DNA of 8,168 nt from Phycisphaerae bacterium (GCA_030667885.1 DAOUVA010000177.1:1-8168), one strand, 5' to 3'. Shown: positions 1 to 6,775, numbered from the stretch's first letter. Program-made: numbers and translations. The notes: generated from the sequence alone by a model not told the origin.

Positions 1-908
1 TCAGGTCAATAGCTGCCCGGGAATTTGAGAAGCTCATCTACGGCCCGGAAAGTGTTTACGCCAGGCATACCGAGTATGCCACAATCGGAAACATCAGCCG
101 TAATGACCTGGTTGCTTTTCACAAAAAGTTCTTTAACCCCAACAATATGATGCTTGGGATTTGGGGGGATTTCGACTCCGACATAATGATAAGCAAAATC
201 GAAAAAGCTTTCGAAGGGTGGCAGAAAGTCGATATGAAATTACCGAAGGTCCCGCCGGTAAAATATGAATTCCCGCAAACAGTGAATGTGATTAGTAAAG
301 ACGATGTCAACCAGTCGAGCATCTATCTTGGACATATCGGCGGCTTGAGGAGCAATCCTGATTATTTTGCGTTAATTCTGATGAATCGCATTCTCGGCAG
401 CGGATTTACCAGCCGTCTTTTCAAAAATGTACGCTCTCGTGAGGGACTCGCATATTCCGTTTTTGGAATCTATTCGGCCAACTATGACTTTCCCGGCCTC
501 TTTTACGTTGGTTGCCAGACCAAATCCGAGGCTACCGTAAAGGCCATTCGGGCTATGACCGAAGAGGTCAGAAAGATGACTGAAGCTGAGGTTACCGACG
601 AGGAACTGGCCTTGGCTAAAGACAGTTATCTCAACTCGTTTGTATTCAACTTCAACACCAAGGGCGACATTGTCAGAAGGTTAATGACCTATGCCTACTA
701 TGACTATCCGCTTGATTTTTTGCAGAAGACTAAAGAAAACGTTGAGAAGGTCACCAAAGAAGATATTCTCCGCGTTGCGAAGAAATATCTCAGGCCTGAT
801 GAGATACAAATACTTGCTGTTGGCAGGCCGCAGGATTTCGATGAACCACTGTCCGTATTAGGCTCAGTGAAAGAGATCGACATTACTATCCCAGTGCCTC
901 AGAGATAA
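1..908 (+). CDS. M16 family (insulinase/processing-peptidase-like) protein, 5' truncated
   Basis: The reading frame is open from base 3 to the TAA at 906-908, giving 301 visible residues; the true start lies left of the window. Residues 1-55 look like the end of the first M16 domain, with the pattern REFEKLIYGPESVYARHTEY and then NPNNMMLGIWGDF. The rest fits the second M16 domain (M16_C type): the segment at residues 139-153 contains LFKNVR followed by REGLAYSV, the conserved Arg/Tyr-bearing helix and strand of this family. M16 proteins are zinc metallopeptidases, or inactive partner subunits, acting on peptides, in many Gram-negative bacteria in the periplasm. The zinc site HxxEH would lie upstream, so it cannot be judged whether this subunit is catalytic or an inactive partner. 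A second M16 gene next to it is common but would also be off-window. Family assignment is confident; substrate is unknown. Confidence 0.9.
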   Translation, partial: RSIAAREFEKLIYGPESVYARHTEYATIGNISRNDLVAFHKKFFNPNNMMLGIWGDFDSDIMISKIEKAFEGWQKVDMKLPKVPPVKYEFPQTVNVISKDDVNQSSIYLGHIGGLRSNPDYFALILMNRILGSGFTSRLFKNVRSREGLAYSVFGIYSANYDFPGLFYVGCQTKSEATVKAIRAMTEEVRKMTEAEVTDEELALAKDSYLNSFVFNFNTKGDIVRRLMTYAYYDYPLDFLQKTKENVEKVTKEDILRVAKKYLRPDEIQILAVGRPQDFDEPLSVLGSVKEIDITIPVPQR

Positions 909-920
909 AAAATAATCTTG

Positions 921-983
921 CACTGAGCGGAGTCGAAGTGACACAATACGAATTTTCGTCCCGAACGCAACCGAGGGATCTTC
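921..983. repeat. Candidate dispersed intergenic repeat
   Basis: Just after the M16 gene lies CACTGAGCGGAGTCGAAGTG (921-940), whose ends CACT and AGTG can pair, followed at 971-983 by CCGAGGGATCTTC. Short intergenic elements of this wording (tgagcggagtcgaag, gagggatctt) recur in multiple copies in many bacterial genomes, as I remember them. Only one copy is in this window, so its repetitive nature is inferred and not seen. Confidence 0.3.
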
Positions 984-1039
984 TATGAAGCCAGGTCTGT
1001 CAAGCTTGAGTATGGCCTGTTGAATTTACAGGAATGTTA

Positions 1040-1068
1040 ATGACATTTAGATGAAACTACGTTATTAT
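1040..1068 (+). promoter_or_regulatory. Putative sigma70-type promoter of greA
   Basis: ATGACA (1040-1045, five of six matches to TTGACA), a 17-base spacer and TATTAT (1063-1068, five of six matches to TATAAT). Transcription would start near 1075 and leave a leader of about 120 bases before greA. If the host belongs to the Bacteroidota proper, whose promoters differ, the match may be accidental. Confidence 0.4.
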
Positions 1069-1087
1069 ACCTCTTGAAGTTTACACC

Positions 1088-1149
1088 GAGCGTTTCAGTC
1101 AAGTGTACATAGGAAATCCCGGCTTATTCAATCAGCCGGATCGACGCTC
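1088..1149 (+). promoter_or_regulatory. Foldable 5' leader of greA
   Basis: An outer stem GAGCGT (1088-1093) / ACGCTC (1144-1149) encloses an inner hairpin CCGGCT (1119-1124) / AGCCGG (1134-1139) with a 9-base loop; the inner stem can grow by one or two pairs with a bulged C. No T-run follows, so it is not a classic terminator. It lies wholly between the proposed promoter and the greA ribosome binding site. Whether it regulates greA is unknown. Confidence 0.3.
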
Positions 1150-1183
1150 TGTGAATCAAAAAGAAAATGACTATTTAATACCT

Positions 1184-1187
1184 GGAG
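1184..1187 (+). promoter_or_regulatory. Ribosome binding site deciding the greA start
   Basis: GGAG lies 10 bases before the ATG at 1198. The next in-frame ATG (1216, residue 7) has no such site before it, so the upstream start is preferred. Confidence 0.6.
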
Positions 1188-1197
1188 ATATATTTCG

Positions 1198-1683
1198 ATG
1201 TATGAAACTGAACCAATGTCAAGAACTGGTTACAACAAACTTATGAAGGAATTAACCCGGCTTGAGACAGAGGAACTGCCCGAAGTTCGGCAAACTGTTG
1301 CTGAAGCACGCGAAGAGGGAGACTTAAAGGAAAACGGTGCCTATATTTACGGGCGTCAGCGACAAGGCCACATAGAAGGCCGGATTGGTGAATTAAAGGC
1401 AAAGCTGAACCACGCCGATATCGTTGATTGTACAAAAGTTGAATGTGATCGGGCGGTCTTCGGCACTGTTGTCTCTTTGTTGGATTTAGATACTAAAGAA
1501 AAGGTGACCTATCAGTTACTGGGTCCTGATGATGCTGATATTGATACTGGAAGTATTTCAGTTCACTCACCGATAGGAAGTGCTATTGTCGGATGCGAAG
1601 TAGGAGATAAGGTGACAATAAAAGTACCTCGTGGCGACCGGCATTTAGAAGTGATTGACATTGCCAGGCCAACAGTTGATTAA
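1198..1683 (+). CDS. greA: Transcription elongation factor GreA
   Basis: 161 residues, the usual GreA length (E. coli 158). GreA enters the secondary channel of backtracked RNA polymerase and stimulates cleavage of the extruded 3' RNA so that elongation can resume. The N-terminal coiled coil (about residues 8-80) carries the signature at its tip, AREEGDLKENGAY, with the acidic residues D42 and E45 matching the catalytic D41 and E44 of E. coli GreA. It is followed by QGHIEGRIGELKAKL on the second helix. The C-terminal FKBP-like domain (about 86-156) has the usual SVHSPIGSAIVGCEVGD motif. GreA rather than GreB is chosen because of the overall wording and the E. coli-GreA-like N-terminus. It seems to be a single-gene transcription unit with its own promoter and leader upstream. 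No canonical terminator is visible after it. Confidence 0.95.
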   Translation: MYETEPMSRTGYNKLMKELTRLETEELPEVRQTVAEAREEGDLKENGAYIYGRQRQGHIEGRIGELKAKLNHADIVDCTKVECDRAVFGTVVSLLDLDTKEKVTYQLLGPDDADIDTGSISVHSPIGSAIVGCEVGDKVTIKVPRGDRHLEVIDIARPTVD

Positions 1684-2206
1684 GAGTGTTATATTACCTT
1701 TCTGACCAGAGACAATGAACAGGGCAATGGACCCACCTGCCCTCCTCCTACCCCCTCGGCCATTGTTACTCCGGATGGGTAGTCATCTCTTATTTCGTTT
1801 CATTACCATTCTCAATATTATTATCTCTTTCCTTAAAAACAACTTATGAGCAAAGAGTCACGAAATCAACCTAAGCTCTTTTACAAGGCTGAATATTGTG
1901 ACACTCTTCAATCGAAAGAGAGGAGAAACGGAGAATACAAAGTATGCCTAAATGATAGAGCTTTACGTCTACTTGACCAAGCTATCATCTGGAAATCATG
2001 TTGTTTTCCAGTTCCTGAAAGAGGTGACTTTTCAAAGAATTCTGGCATTTTACAACTCGCAAAAACGTGGACATTTATACACTGTTGCCTAATTATGTTT
2101 AAATAAAGGAAGCCGTAGGTTTCTCTTGAATCAATATATCCCCGGAGCTATAATCATGTGTGTTGAAATCAAAGTTCCTAACAGTTAATTCCGAGAGGGT
2201 AATAAA
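1684..2206. other. 523-base gap with hairpin cluster; no convincing gene
   Basis: Just after greA, AGGGCA (1721-1726) and TGCCCT (1738-1743) can pair around an 11-base loop, but C-rich sequence follows with no T-run, so termination here is doubtful. An AT-rich stretch follows. From 1873 to 2034 there are several close stem-loops: CTCTT/AAGAG (1904-1908/1916-1920), ATGATAG plus CTT with AAG plus CTATCAT (1952-1963/1979-1988), CTGGAAA/TTTCCAG (1989-1995/2005-2011) and TGAAA/TTTCA (2016-2020/2030-2034). The second and third stems abut exactly. An 86-codon frame (1846-2106) covers the same stretch but lacks a ribosome binding site and any family likeness. The promoter of the next gene closes the gap. 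Confidence 0.5.
2126..2154 (+). promoter_or_regulatory. Strong sigma70-type promoter of the oxidoreductase gene
   Basis: TTGAAT (2126-2131, four of six matches), exactly 17 bases, then a perfect TATAAT (2149-2154). Transcription would begin near 2161, leaving a leader of roughly 46 bases to the ATG at 2207. This is the best promoter match I found in the window, and it suggests the gene is transcribed separately from greA. Confidence 0.55.
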
Positions 2207-3634
2207 ATGACAAGAAGACGAGAATTTATTAAAAGAAGAGACTTTATTAAGAAAAGCGTAATTGGGACTGCCGGAATAGCCATTGGTGGTATTGGGTTCA
2301 GTGCTAAATCATATGCTTCAATCATTGGTGCAAATGAACGCATCAATTTGGCAGTTATTGGTATCCGTAACCAGGGTACTGTGCACATCAAAAGCTTTTG
2401 TGGACTGAAAGACAGCCATAATGTAGTTGTGAAGACGCTCTGCGACACAGATGAACTGCTATTTAAACCAGCTTCGAAAATCGTAACTCAAAAGACTGGT
2501 GTGAAGCCATTGACAGAATGGGATATACGTAAAGTATTAGATGACAAGGATATCCATGCCGTATCAATCGTTACCCCGAATCATTGGCACGCACTTGCAA
2601 CCATCTGGGCTTGTCAGGCAGGTAAACATGTTTATGTTGAAAAACCCGCTTCCCATAATATTTGGGAAGGACGGAAAATGGTTGAGGCAGCCCGCAAGTA
2701 TAATTTAAGAGTTCAGGTAGGATTCAATAACCGTTCGTCCGGCAATGTAATAGAAGCGATTAAGTTTCTGCATGATGGTGGTATCGGCGAAGTTTTCATG
2801 GCCCGTGCCCTTTGCTTCAAAGCTCGCGATTCATACGGCATTGCCAAAGATAGTCTGCCACCTGCCACATTCCATTATGACCGTTGGTTAGGACCCGCTC
2901 CTTATCGCCCCTATAACGAAAAAAGGAGTCATTATCGTTGGCACTGGTATTGGGATACCGGAAATGGGGATACTGGAAACACGGGACCACACCAACTCGA
3001 TCTTGCCCGTTGGGGAATGAATAAAAACGAACACCCGGTTTCAGTATATTCTGCCGGTGGTATTTACGGATTACATCAGGAGGAAGGCCCATTGAAAAGC
3101 CGGACTCCCGGGGTTATGGTGTATGGCGGAGTAGAAACCTATGGCCGTGATAAGACTTCGCAGGAAACTCCAAATACGCAAACCGCCACATTTAAATACA
3201 GGGATGGGAAAATGCTTGAGTTTGAAACCCGGGGCCGATATACCAATCACGAGGGAAGCCAAGGTCAGGAAGTCGGAAATATTTTCTACGGCACTGAAGG
3301 ATGGCTCGAAATTAGTGGATCTACATGGAAAGCATTCCGTGGACGGGAAAGAAAACCTTTTGCTGGTTCAAAAGAAGGCCCAAGAGGCACAGATGGTAAT
3401 CATTGGAGCAATTTTATTGATGCAGTACGCTCTGGCAAGAACCAGGACCTTCACAGCGATATCAATGAAGGCTTTTATTCAACTACACTTCCTCACCTGG
3501 CCAATATCTCTTATCGTCTTGGCCGTATGTTGAAGTTTATGGGTGATTACGAAAAGTTTGCCAATGATCCTGAAGCAGATACAATGCTGACACGGGTTTA
3601 CCGCATTCCTTATATTGTCCCGGATAAAGTTTAA
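2207..3634 (+). CDS. Tat-exported Gfo/Idh/MocA-family NAD(P)-dependent oxidoreductase
   Basis: 475 residues. The N-terminus is a twin-arginine signal: RREFIK (4-9) and RRDFIK (10-15), a hydrophobic stretch SVIGTAGIAIGGIGF (17-31) and a likely cleavage after SYA (35-37). A Rossmann domain follows, with INLAVIGIRNQG (46-57); the second Gly of GxGxxG is replaced by Arg54. The family's EKP motif is E145-K146-P147, K146 being the usual catalytic lysine. The C-terminal half has the features of the Tat-type Gfo/Idh subgroup common in Bacteroidota and Planctomycetota: RWHWYWDTGNGDTGN, GPHQLDLARWG (H262, D265) and HWSNFIDAVRSGK (399-411). Such enzymes oxidise or reduce sugars, inositols or related polyols, mostly with NAD(P) bound in the protein, after folded export to the periplasm. 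No sugar-metabolism gene adjoins it, so the substrate cannot be named. The start is supported by GAGG at 2195-2198, 8 bases before the ATG. Confidence 0.93.
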   Translation: MTRRREFIKRRDFIKKSVIGTAGIAIGGIGFSAKSYASIIGANERINLAVIGIRNQGTVHIKSFCGLKDSHNVVVKTLCDTDELLFKPASKIVTQKTGVKPLTEWDIRKVLDDKDIHAVSIVTPNHWHALATIWACQAGKHVYVEKPASHNIWEGRKMVEAARKYNLRVQVGFNNRSSGNVIEAIKFLHDGGIGEVFMARALCFKARDSYGIAKDSLPPATFHYDRWLGPAPYRPYNEKRSHYRWHWYWDTGNGDTGNTGPHQLDLARWGMNKNEHPVSVYSAGGIYGLHQEEGPLKSRTPGVMVYGGVETYGRDKTSQETPNTQTATFKYRDGKMLEFETRGRYTNHEGSQGQEVGNIFYGTEGWLEISGSTWKAFRGRERKPFAGSKEGPRGTDGNHWSNFIDAVRSGKNQDLHSDINEGFYSTTLPHLANISYRLGRMLKFMGDYEKFANDPEADTMLTRVYRIPYIVPDKV

Positions 3635-3682
3635 GGGGCGTAATAAAATCAAAACTGAGTCCGGATACAACATATAGATATC

Positions 3683-4022
3683 AGTAGTCGGGGAACAATC
3701 AGAACCGGTGCGAATTAGAACGACCCGGTCCGGGCGGCGGAAAGTCGGCGATTCCTGCCTGAGAACCCGACGAGAGGGTCAGGCAAATTATTGAGCAAGA
3801 CAAGCAGATGCCCAAAGAGGTGCGTCACAAGATTGATAATCAGATGTCAAATTCCTGTTTTTGCGATTATTGTGGCTGAAATATCCTCGAAATGAAGTCA
3901 AAAATCTTTACTTTCCGAGTGGGTTTGATATTCTAATGGAAATTAGGCTTAGCGGCATAGCTATGCGTTGAATATGGGAAATGTCAATTTACAGAAATAA
4001 TCTTACACTACCCCCGACTACT
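3683..4022. mobile_element. Candidate MITE-like element or insertion-sequence remnant
   Basis: Perfect 11-base inverted ends, AGTAGTCGGGG (3683-3693) and CCCCGACTACT (4012-4022), bound 340 bases. Inside is a strong stem-loop at 3756-3785 (TGCCTG/CAGGCA, then ACCC/GGGT around the loop GACGAGA). A + strand frame of 24 codons, a stop, and 38 more codons runs from 3688 to 3879. The second piece contains RQIIEQDKQMPKEVRHKIDN and looks protein-like, but I do not recognise it. Against mobility: no transposase, and no clear target duplication (TATC on the left, ATTG on the right). It might instead be a chance pair of repeats around decayed DNA. Confidence 0.35.
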
Positions 4023-4031
4023 ATTGTAAGA
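4001..4031. promoter_or_regulatory. 7-bp inverted repeat before the ABC operon
   Basis: TCTTACA (4001-4007) and TGTAAGA (4025-4031) are perfect inverse copies 17 bases apart, with the right end of the candidate element lying in the loop. The pair ends 26 bases before the TTG start. It could be an operator or an RNA hairpin in the leader; no regulator gene is nearby to support either. Confidence 0.25.
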
Positions 4032-4043
4032 CACTGATTAATT

Positions 4044-4060
4044 AAAGGATCGAATCATTG
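4044..4060 (+). promoter_or_regulatory. Ribosome binding site and TTG start of the first ABC gene
   Basis: AAAGGA (4044-4049) stands 8 bases before TTG at 4058. A TAA at 4043-4045 closes the frame upstream, and the next in-frame ATG would be residue 81, beyond the Walker A motif. TTG is therefore almost certainly the start, which usually means weaker initiation than ATG. Confidence 0.7.
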
Positions 4061-4972
4061 CGGACTGTTGTGGAATTAGACAATTTGTCGGTTTGTTTGG
4101 GGAAACGTGAGATTCTCACGGATCTTAGCGTAGAGCTTTCCGGACGCACAATTGGCTTGCTGGGGCCTAATGGTGCTGGCAAGTCAACCCTGATCCTGAC
4201 TCTGCTTGGTTTCTACCCGGTTAAAAGGGGAACTGCTCGCGTGCTGGGGCACGATATTCGAAGCCACATAAAGAAGGTCAGCGTCTTGGTCGGTTACATG
4301 CCCGAAAATGACTCCTTTATAGCCGACATGACGGCAGTGTCATTTGTACGCATGATGGGTGAACTGTCGGGCTTGCCGGCAGAGTCGGCACTGGAACGGG
4401 CGCATGAGGTGTTGTTTTACGTGGGTCTCGGCGAAGCACGCTACCGCAAATTGGGTACGTATTCAGTGGGTATGAAGCAAATGGTGAAACTGGCCCAGGC
4501 TATTGTACATGGACCACGCCTGCTAATCCTTGACGAGCCGACCAATGGCCTCGATCCCAGCGCACGCCGACGTATGCTTCGTTTGATCCGTGAAATCAGA
4601 GATTCGGGCCAAATGCATGTCCTGCTGTGCTCACATTTACTGCGCGACGTGGAAGAGACCTGTGAAGAGGTGCTCATCCTAAAACAGGGACGTATTGTTC
4701 ATTATGCGAACCTCGCTCGGGAACGTAGCGTCAATCAACGTTTTGTAGAAATCGAGACCTCCGGCGATCATGCCGGTCTGGCGGAGGCCTTGACCGAGAT
4801 CGGCTGTACGTGTACGACCCACGGCAGCGGACGTCTTAAGATGGTCTTGCCAGAGGATTTTGATTTGCGTGAGATCTATCGGGTGGCAGCCAAAAGAGAC
4901 TTGCCGTTACGACGTTTGAACTACCGACGGGATACGCTCGAAGACATCTTTCTCTCGGCGATGGAGGCCTGA
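4058..4972 (+). CDS. ABC-2-type exporter ATPase (CcmA-like), first of two
   Basis: 304 residues, a normal length for a stand-alone ABC-2 ATPase. Motifs in order: Walker A GPNGAGKST (36-44), Q-loop region GYMPEND with Glu83 where many families have Gln, as often in CcmA-like ATPases, signature YSVGMKQ (135-141), Walker B LLILDE with catalytic Glu160, D-loop NGLD (163-166) and switch His193. Residues 227-290 form the usual C-terminal extension, ending with TLEDIFLSA (293-301). It would bind and hydrolyse ATP on the cytoplasmic face to drive the permease encoded one base downstream. The start codon is TTG. The cargo is unknown: ABC-2 ATPases serve drugs, lipids, polysaccharides and membrane proteins, and no biosynthetic gene here narrows the choice. 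Confidence 0.95.
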   Translation: MRTVVELDNLSVCLGKREILTDLSVELSGRTIGLLGPNGAGKSTLILTLLGFYPVKRGTARVLGHDIRSHIKKVSVLVGYMPENDSFIADMTAVSFVRMMGELSGLPAESALERAHEVLFYVGLGEARYRKLGTYSVGMKQMVKLAQAIVHGPRLLILDEPTNGLDPSARRRMLRLIREIRDSGQMHVLLCSHLLRDVEETCEEVLILKQGRIVHYANLARERSVNQRFVEIETSGDHAGLAEALTEIGCTCTTHGSGRLKMVLPEDFDLREIYRVAAKRDLPLRRLNYRRDTLEDIFLSAMEA

Positions 4973-4973
4973 C

Positions 4974-5834
4974 ATGGCGGTCTATAAACAAACATATAAA
5001 GACTACAGTGGCACGCGAACAACGCCGTGGTTCCGTTTTTTTATCTTGTCACGCTACAGTTATGCGCGTCTGTTTCAATCCAAGTTCCTGGTCCTCTTTC
5101 TGGCGATGTGTATGTTTTATCCCCTGGGTTGTGCTGTCTTCATCTACCTCAGTCACAACAGCCCACTGCTCGCTGCCCTGAGTCTACGATCCGGGGCCAT
5201 GCCACCGATTGATGGCCGGTTCTTTAATGTCTATTGTGTAGTCCAGGGAGTTCTGGCCTTCCTGCTAACCACCTTGGTAGGACCGAGCCTGGTTGCGCCA
5301 GACCTTGCCAATGGGGCGATGTCCCTCTATCTCAGCCGTCCCTTTTCCCGCACTCAGTACGTGGCCGGAAAAATGACAATCCTGCTCCTGCTGCTGTCCC
5401 TGATCACCTGGATCCCCGGAATAGTGCTCTATCTGATTCAGGCCGGCTGCGCAGGATCGGATTGGATGCGGGTCAATGCCTGGCTGGCCGGCTCGATTGT
5501 GCTTGGACTTTGGATATGGATAGTTGTTCTCTCGCTCATCGCTCTGGCACTCTCGGCTTGGGTAAAATGGAAAATCGCTGCCGGAGCTCTTATCCTGGGC
5601 GTCTTCTTTGCCGGGGCCGGCTTTGGTGCTGCCATCAACAATGTCACGCGCACCCATTACGGCGACTTTATTGACCTGATGCAGGTCGTCCGTACAATTT
5701 GGTCAGACCTCTTCAGGAACAGCTCCCGTGCCGATCTATCTGTCACCGAGGCCTGGGCGGTCCTGGGCGTGACCTGTGCCATTTGTCTGTGGCTACTCGC
5801 CAAACGAATCCGAGCCTTTGAGGTGGTCAAATGA
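4974..5834 (+). CDS. ABC-2-type exporter permease, first of two
   Basis: 286 residues. A cytoplasmic N-terminal tail (YKDYSGTRTTPWFRFFILSRY, split about residues 9-28) is followed by roughly six membrane segments near 38-60, 84-107, 133-157, 170-195, 200-221 and 259-275. Between the second and third lies the conserved cytoplasmic stretch APDLANGAMSLYLSRPFSR, ending in AGK (131-133), typical of ABC-2 permeases, where it contacts the ATPase. It would form the transmembrane path with itself or with the permease at 6772. The ATG is one base after the stop of the ATPase gene, with GGAGG at 4963-4967 six bases before it, so translation is probably coupled. Cargo is unknown. Confidence 0.88.
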   Translation: MAVYKQTYKDYSGTRTTPWFRFFILSRYSYARLFQSKFLVLFLAMCMFYPLGCAVFIYLSHNSPLLAALSLRSGAMPPIDGRFFNVYCVVQGVLAFLLTTLVGPSLVAPDLANGAMSLYLSRPFSRTQYVAGKMTILLLLLSLITWIPGIVLYLIQAGCAGSDWMRVNAWLAGSIVLGLWIWIVVLSLIALALSAWVKWKIAAGALILGVFFAGAGFGAAINNVTRTHYGDFIDLMQVVRTIWSDLFRNSSRADLSVTEAWAVLGVTCAICLWLLAKRIRAFEVVK

Positions 5835-6775
5835 AAAACGACCTGATTACCTTAGATAATGTGTCCCGGTTTTATGGCGAGGTCCTGGGTGTTAATCGGG
5901 TGACGCTTTCCCTGCCACCCGGAATTACAAGCCTGGTCGGTCCCAACGGTGCAGGCAAAACCACGCTTATGAATCTTATGACCGGTCTCTTGCGTCCCAC
6001 GCGGGGCCGAATCCGAGTGCTGGGGCTTTCCCCCGCCCAATCCCATAAGCTCTTTGGTTTAGTAGGCTACGCCACCCAATTCGATGCCTTTCCCAAAGGG
6101 CTAAGCGGATTTCAATTCATCTATTCTTTCCTCCGGCTGTTCGGCTATTCAAACGCAAAGTGTAAACGACTCGCCAACCAGGTCATCGAACAAGTCGGCC
6201 TCACTGAAGCTGCCGGGCGCAAGGTCGCCGGCTACAGCAAGGGCATGCGACAGCGTATCCGCCTGGCCCAGGCACTGGCACACGATCCACGTGTACTAAT
6301 TCTCGACGAACCCCTGAACGGCCTTGATCCACTGGTCCGAGCCAAGACAATCAACCTCTTTCGACGCTATGCGACCGAAGGCCGCCATGTGCTTGTATCC
6401 AGCCATGTGCTGCACGAGGTTGACATGATCTCTGACCAGGTTGTGCTCATGAGTGGGGGCTATGTGGTGGCCGAAGGACAGATCCAGAGTGTCAGGAGCG
6501 AGATTCAAGAGCGGCCAGTGAAGATTCTGATCCACTGTAAGCAACCCAGTATGCTGGCCTCCAGGGCTTTTGAGCATAACCATGTCGTGGAGGCCCAACT
6601 CCTCACTGAAGGCAGTGGCGTGCTCATTAAAACGCGTGATCCCGACCGGTTTTATCGATTGCTCAATCACCTCGCCCTCAACGGCATTGATATCGAGGGC
6701 GTGACCCCGGCCGACGACAATGTCAACTCTGTATATGATTACCTCATCGGCGGCGAGGAGAATGTGTCCACATGA
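5831..6775 (+). CDS. ABC-2-type exporter ATPase, second of two
   Basis: 314 residues with a complete ATPase core: Walker A GPNGAGKTT (37-45), Q-loop Gln83 in GYATQFDAF, signature YSKGMRQ (135-141), Walker B VLILDE with catalytic Glu160, D-loop NGLD (163-166) and switch His192. The C-terminal extension (about 225-310) differs from that of the first ATPase, which suggests the two bind different permeases or form a heterodimer and are not a recent duplication. The ATG overlaps the preceding stop (ATGA), and GAGG at 5820-5823 serves as ribosome binding site. Both catalytic glutamates are present in both ATPases, so neither site looks degenerate, unlike many heterodimeric ABC exporters. Confidence 0.95.
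   Translation: MKNDLITLDNVSRFYGEVLGVNRVTLSLPPGITSLVGPNGAGKTTLMNLMTGLLRPTRGRIRVLGLSPAQSHKLFGLVGYATQFDAFPKGLSGFQFIYSFLRLFGYSNAKCKRLANQVIEQVGLTEAAGRKVAGYSKGMRQRIRLAQALAHDPRVLILDEPLNGLDPLVRAKTINLFRRYATEGRHVLVSSHVLHEVDMISDQVVLMSGGYVVAEGQIQSVRSEIQERPVKILIHCKQPSMLASRAFEHNHVVEAQLLTEGSGVLIKTRDPDRFYRLLNHLALNGIDIEGVTPADDNVNSVYDYLIGGEENVST

Larger units (their letters stand above)
3635..4057. other. 423-base gap between oxidoreductase and ABC operon
   Basis: No intact gene. Most of it (3683-4022) is the inverted-repeat-bounded segment described separately. It also holds a 12-base perfect palindrome GCATAGCTATGC (3955-3966) and, before the operon, a 7-bp inverted repeat (4001-4031). I found neither a good terminator for the oxidoreductase gene nor a convincing sigma70-type promoter for the operon here. 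Confidence 0.6.

Noticed and set aside
1721..1743. Hairpin AGGGCA/TGCCCT as greA terminator
   Set aside because: The stem is real but is followed by C-rich sequence and not a run of T, so it does not meet the usual form of an intrinsic terminator.
1846..2106. 86-codon + strand frame in the greA-oxidoreductase gap
   Set aside because: No ribosome binding site before its ATG, no recognisable domain, Cys-rich and irregular composition, and it covers a hairpin cluster. It may still be a small orphan gene, but I cannot support it.
3141..3533. 130-codon + strand frame inside the oxidoreductase gene
   Set aside because: Lies wholly within the well-supported oxidoreductase in another frame and has no domain likeness.
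3708..3785. Group II intron 5' end (GTGCG at 3708-3712 followed by structure)
   Set aside because: No reverse transcriptase, no domain V-like hairpin, and no intron 3' end in the following bases; the GTGCG match alone is too short.
3671..4030. Target-site duplication flanking the inverted-repeat element
   Set aside because: The bases just outside the ends (TATC on the left, ATTG on the right) do not match, so no duplication can be claimed.
5265..5657. 130-codon - strand frame opposite the first permease
   Set aside because: Antisense to a clear membrane protein; low-complexity, hydrophilic mirror of the hydrophobic gene.
6296..6670. 124-codon - strand frame opposite the second ATPase
   Set aside because: Mirror of a conserved ATPase gene with no family likeness and no upstream signals.
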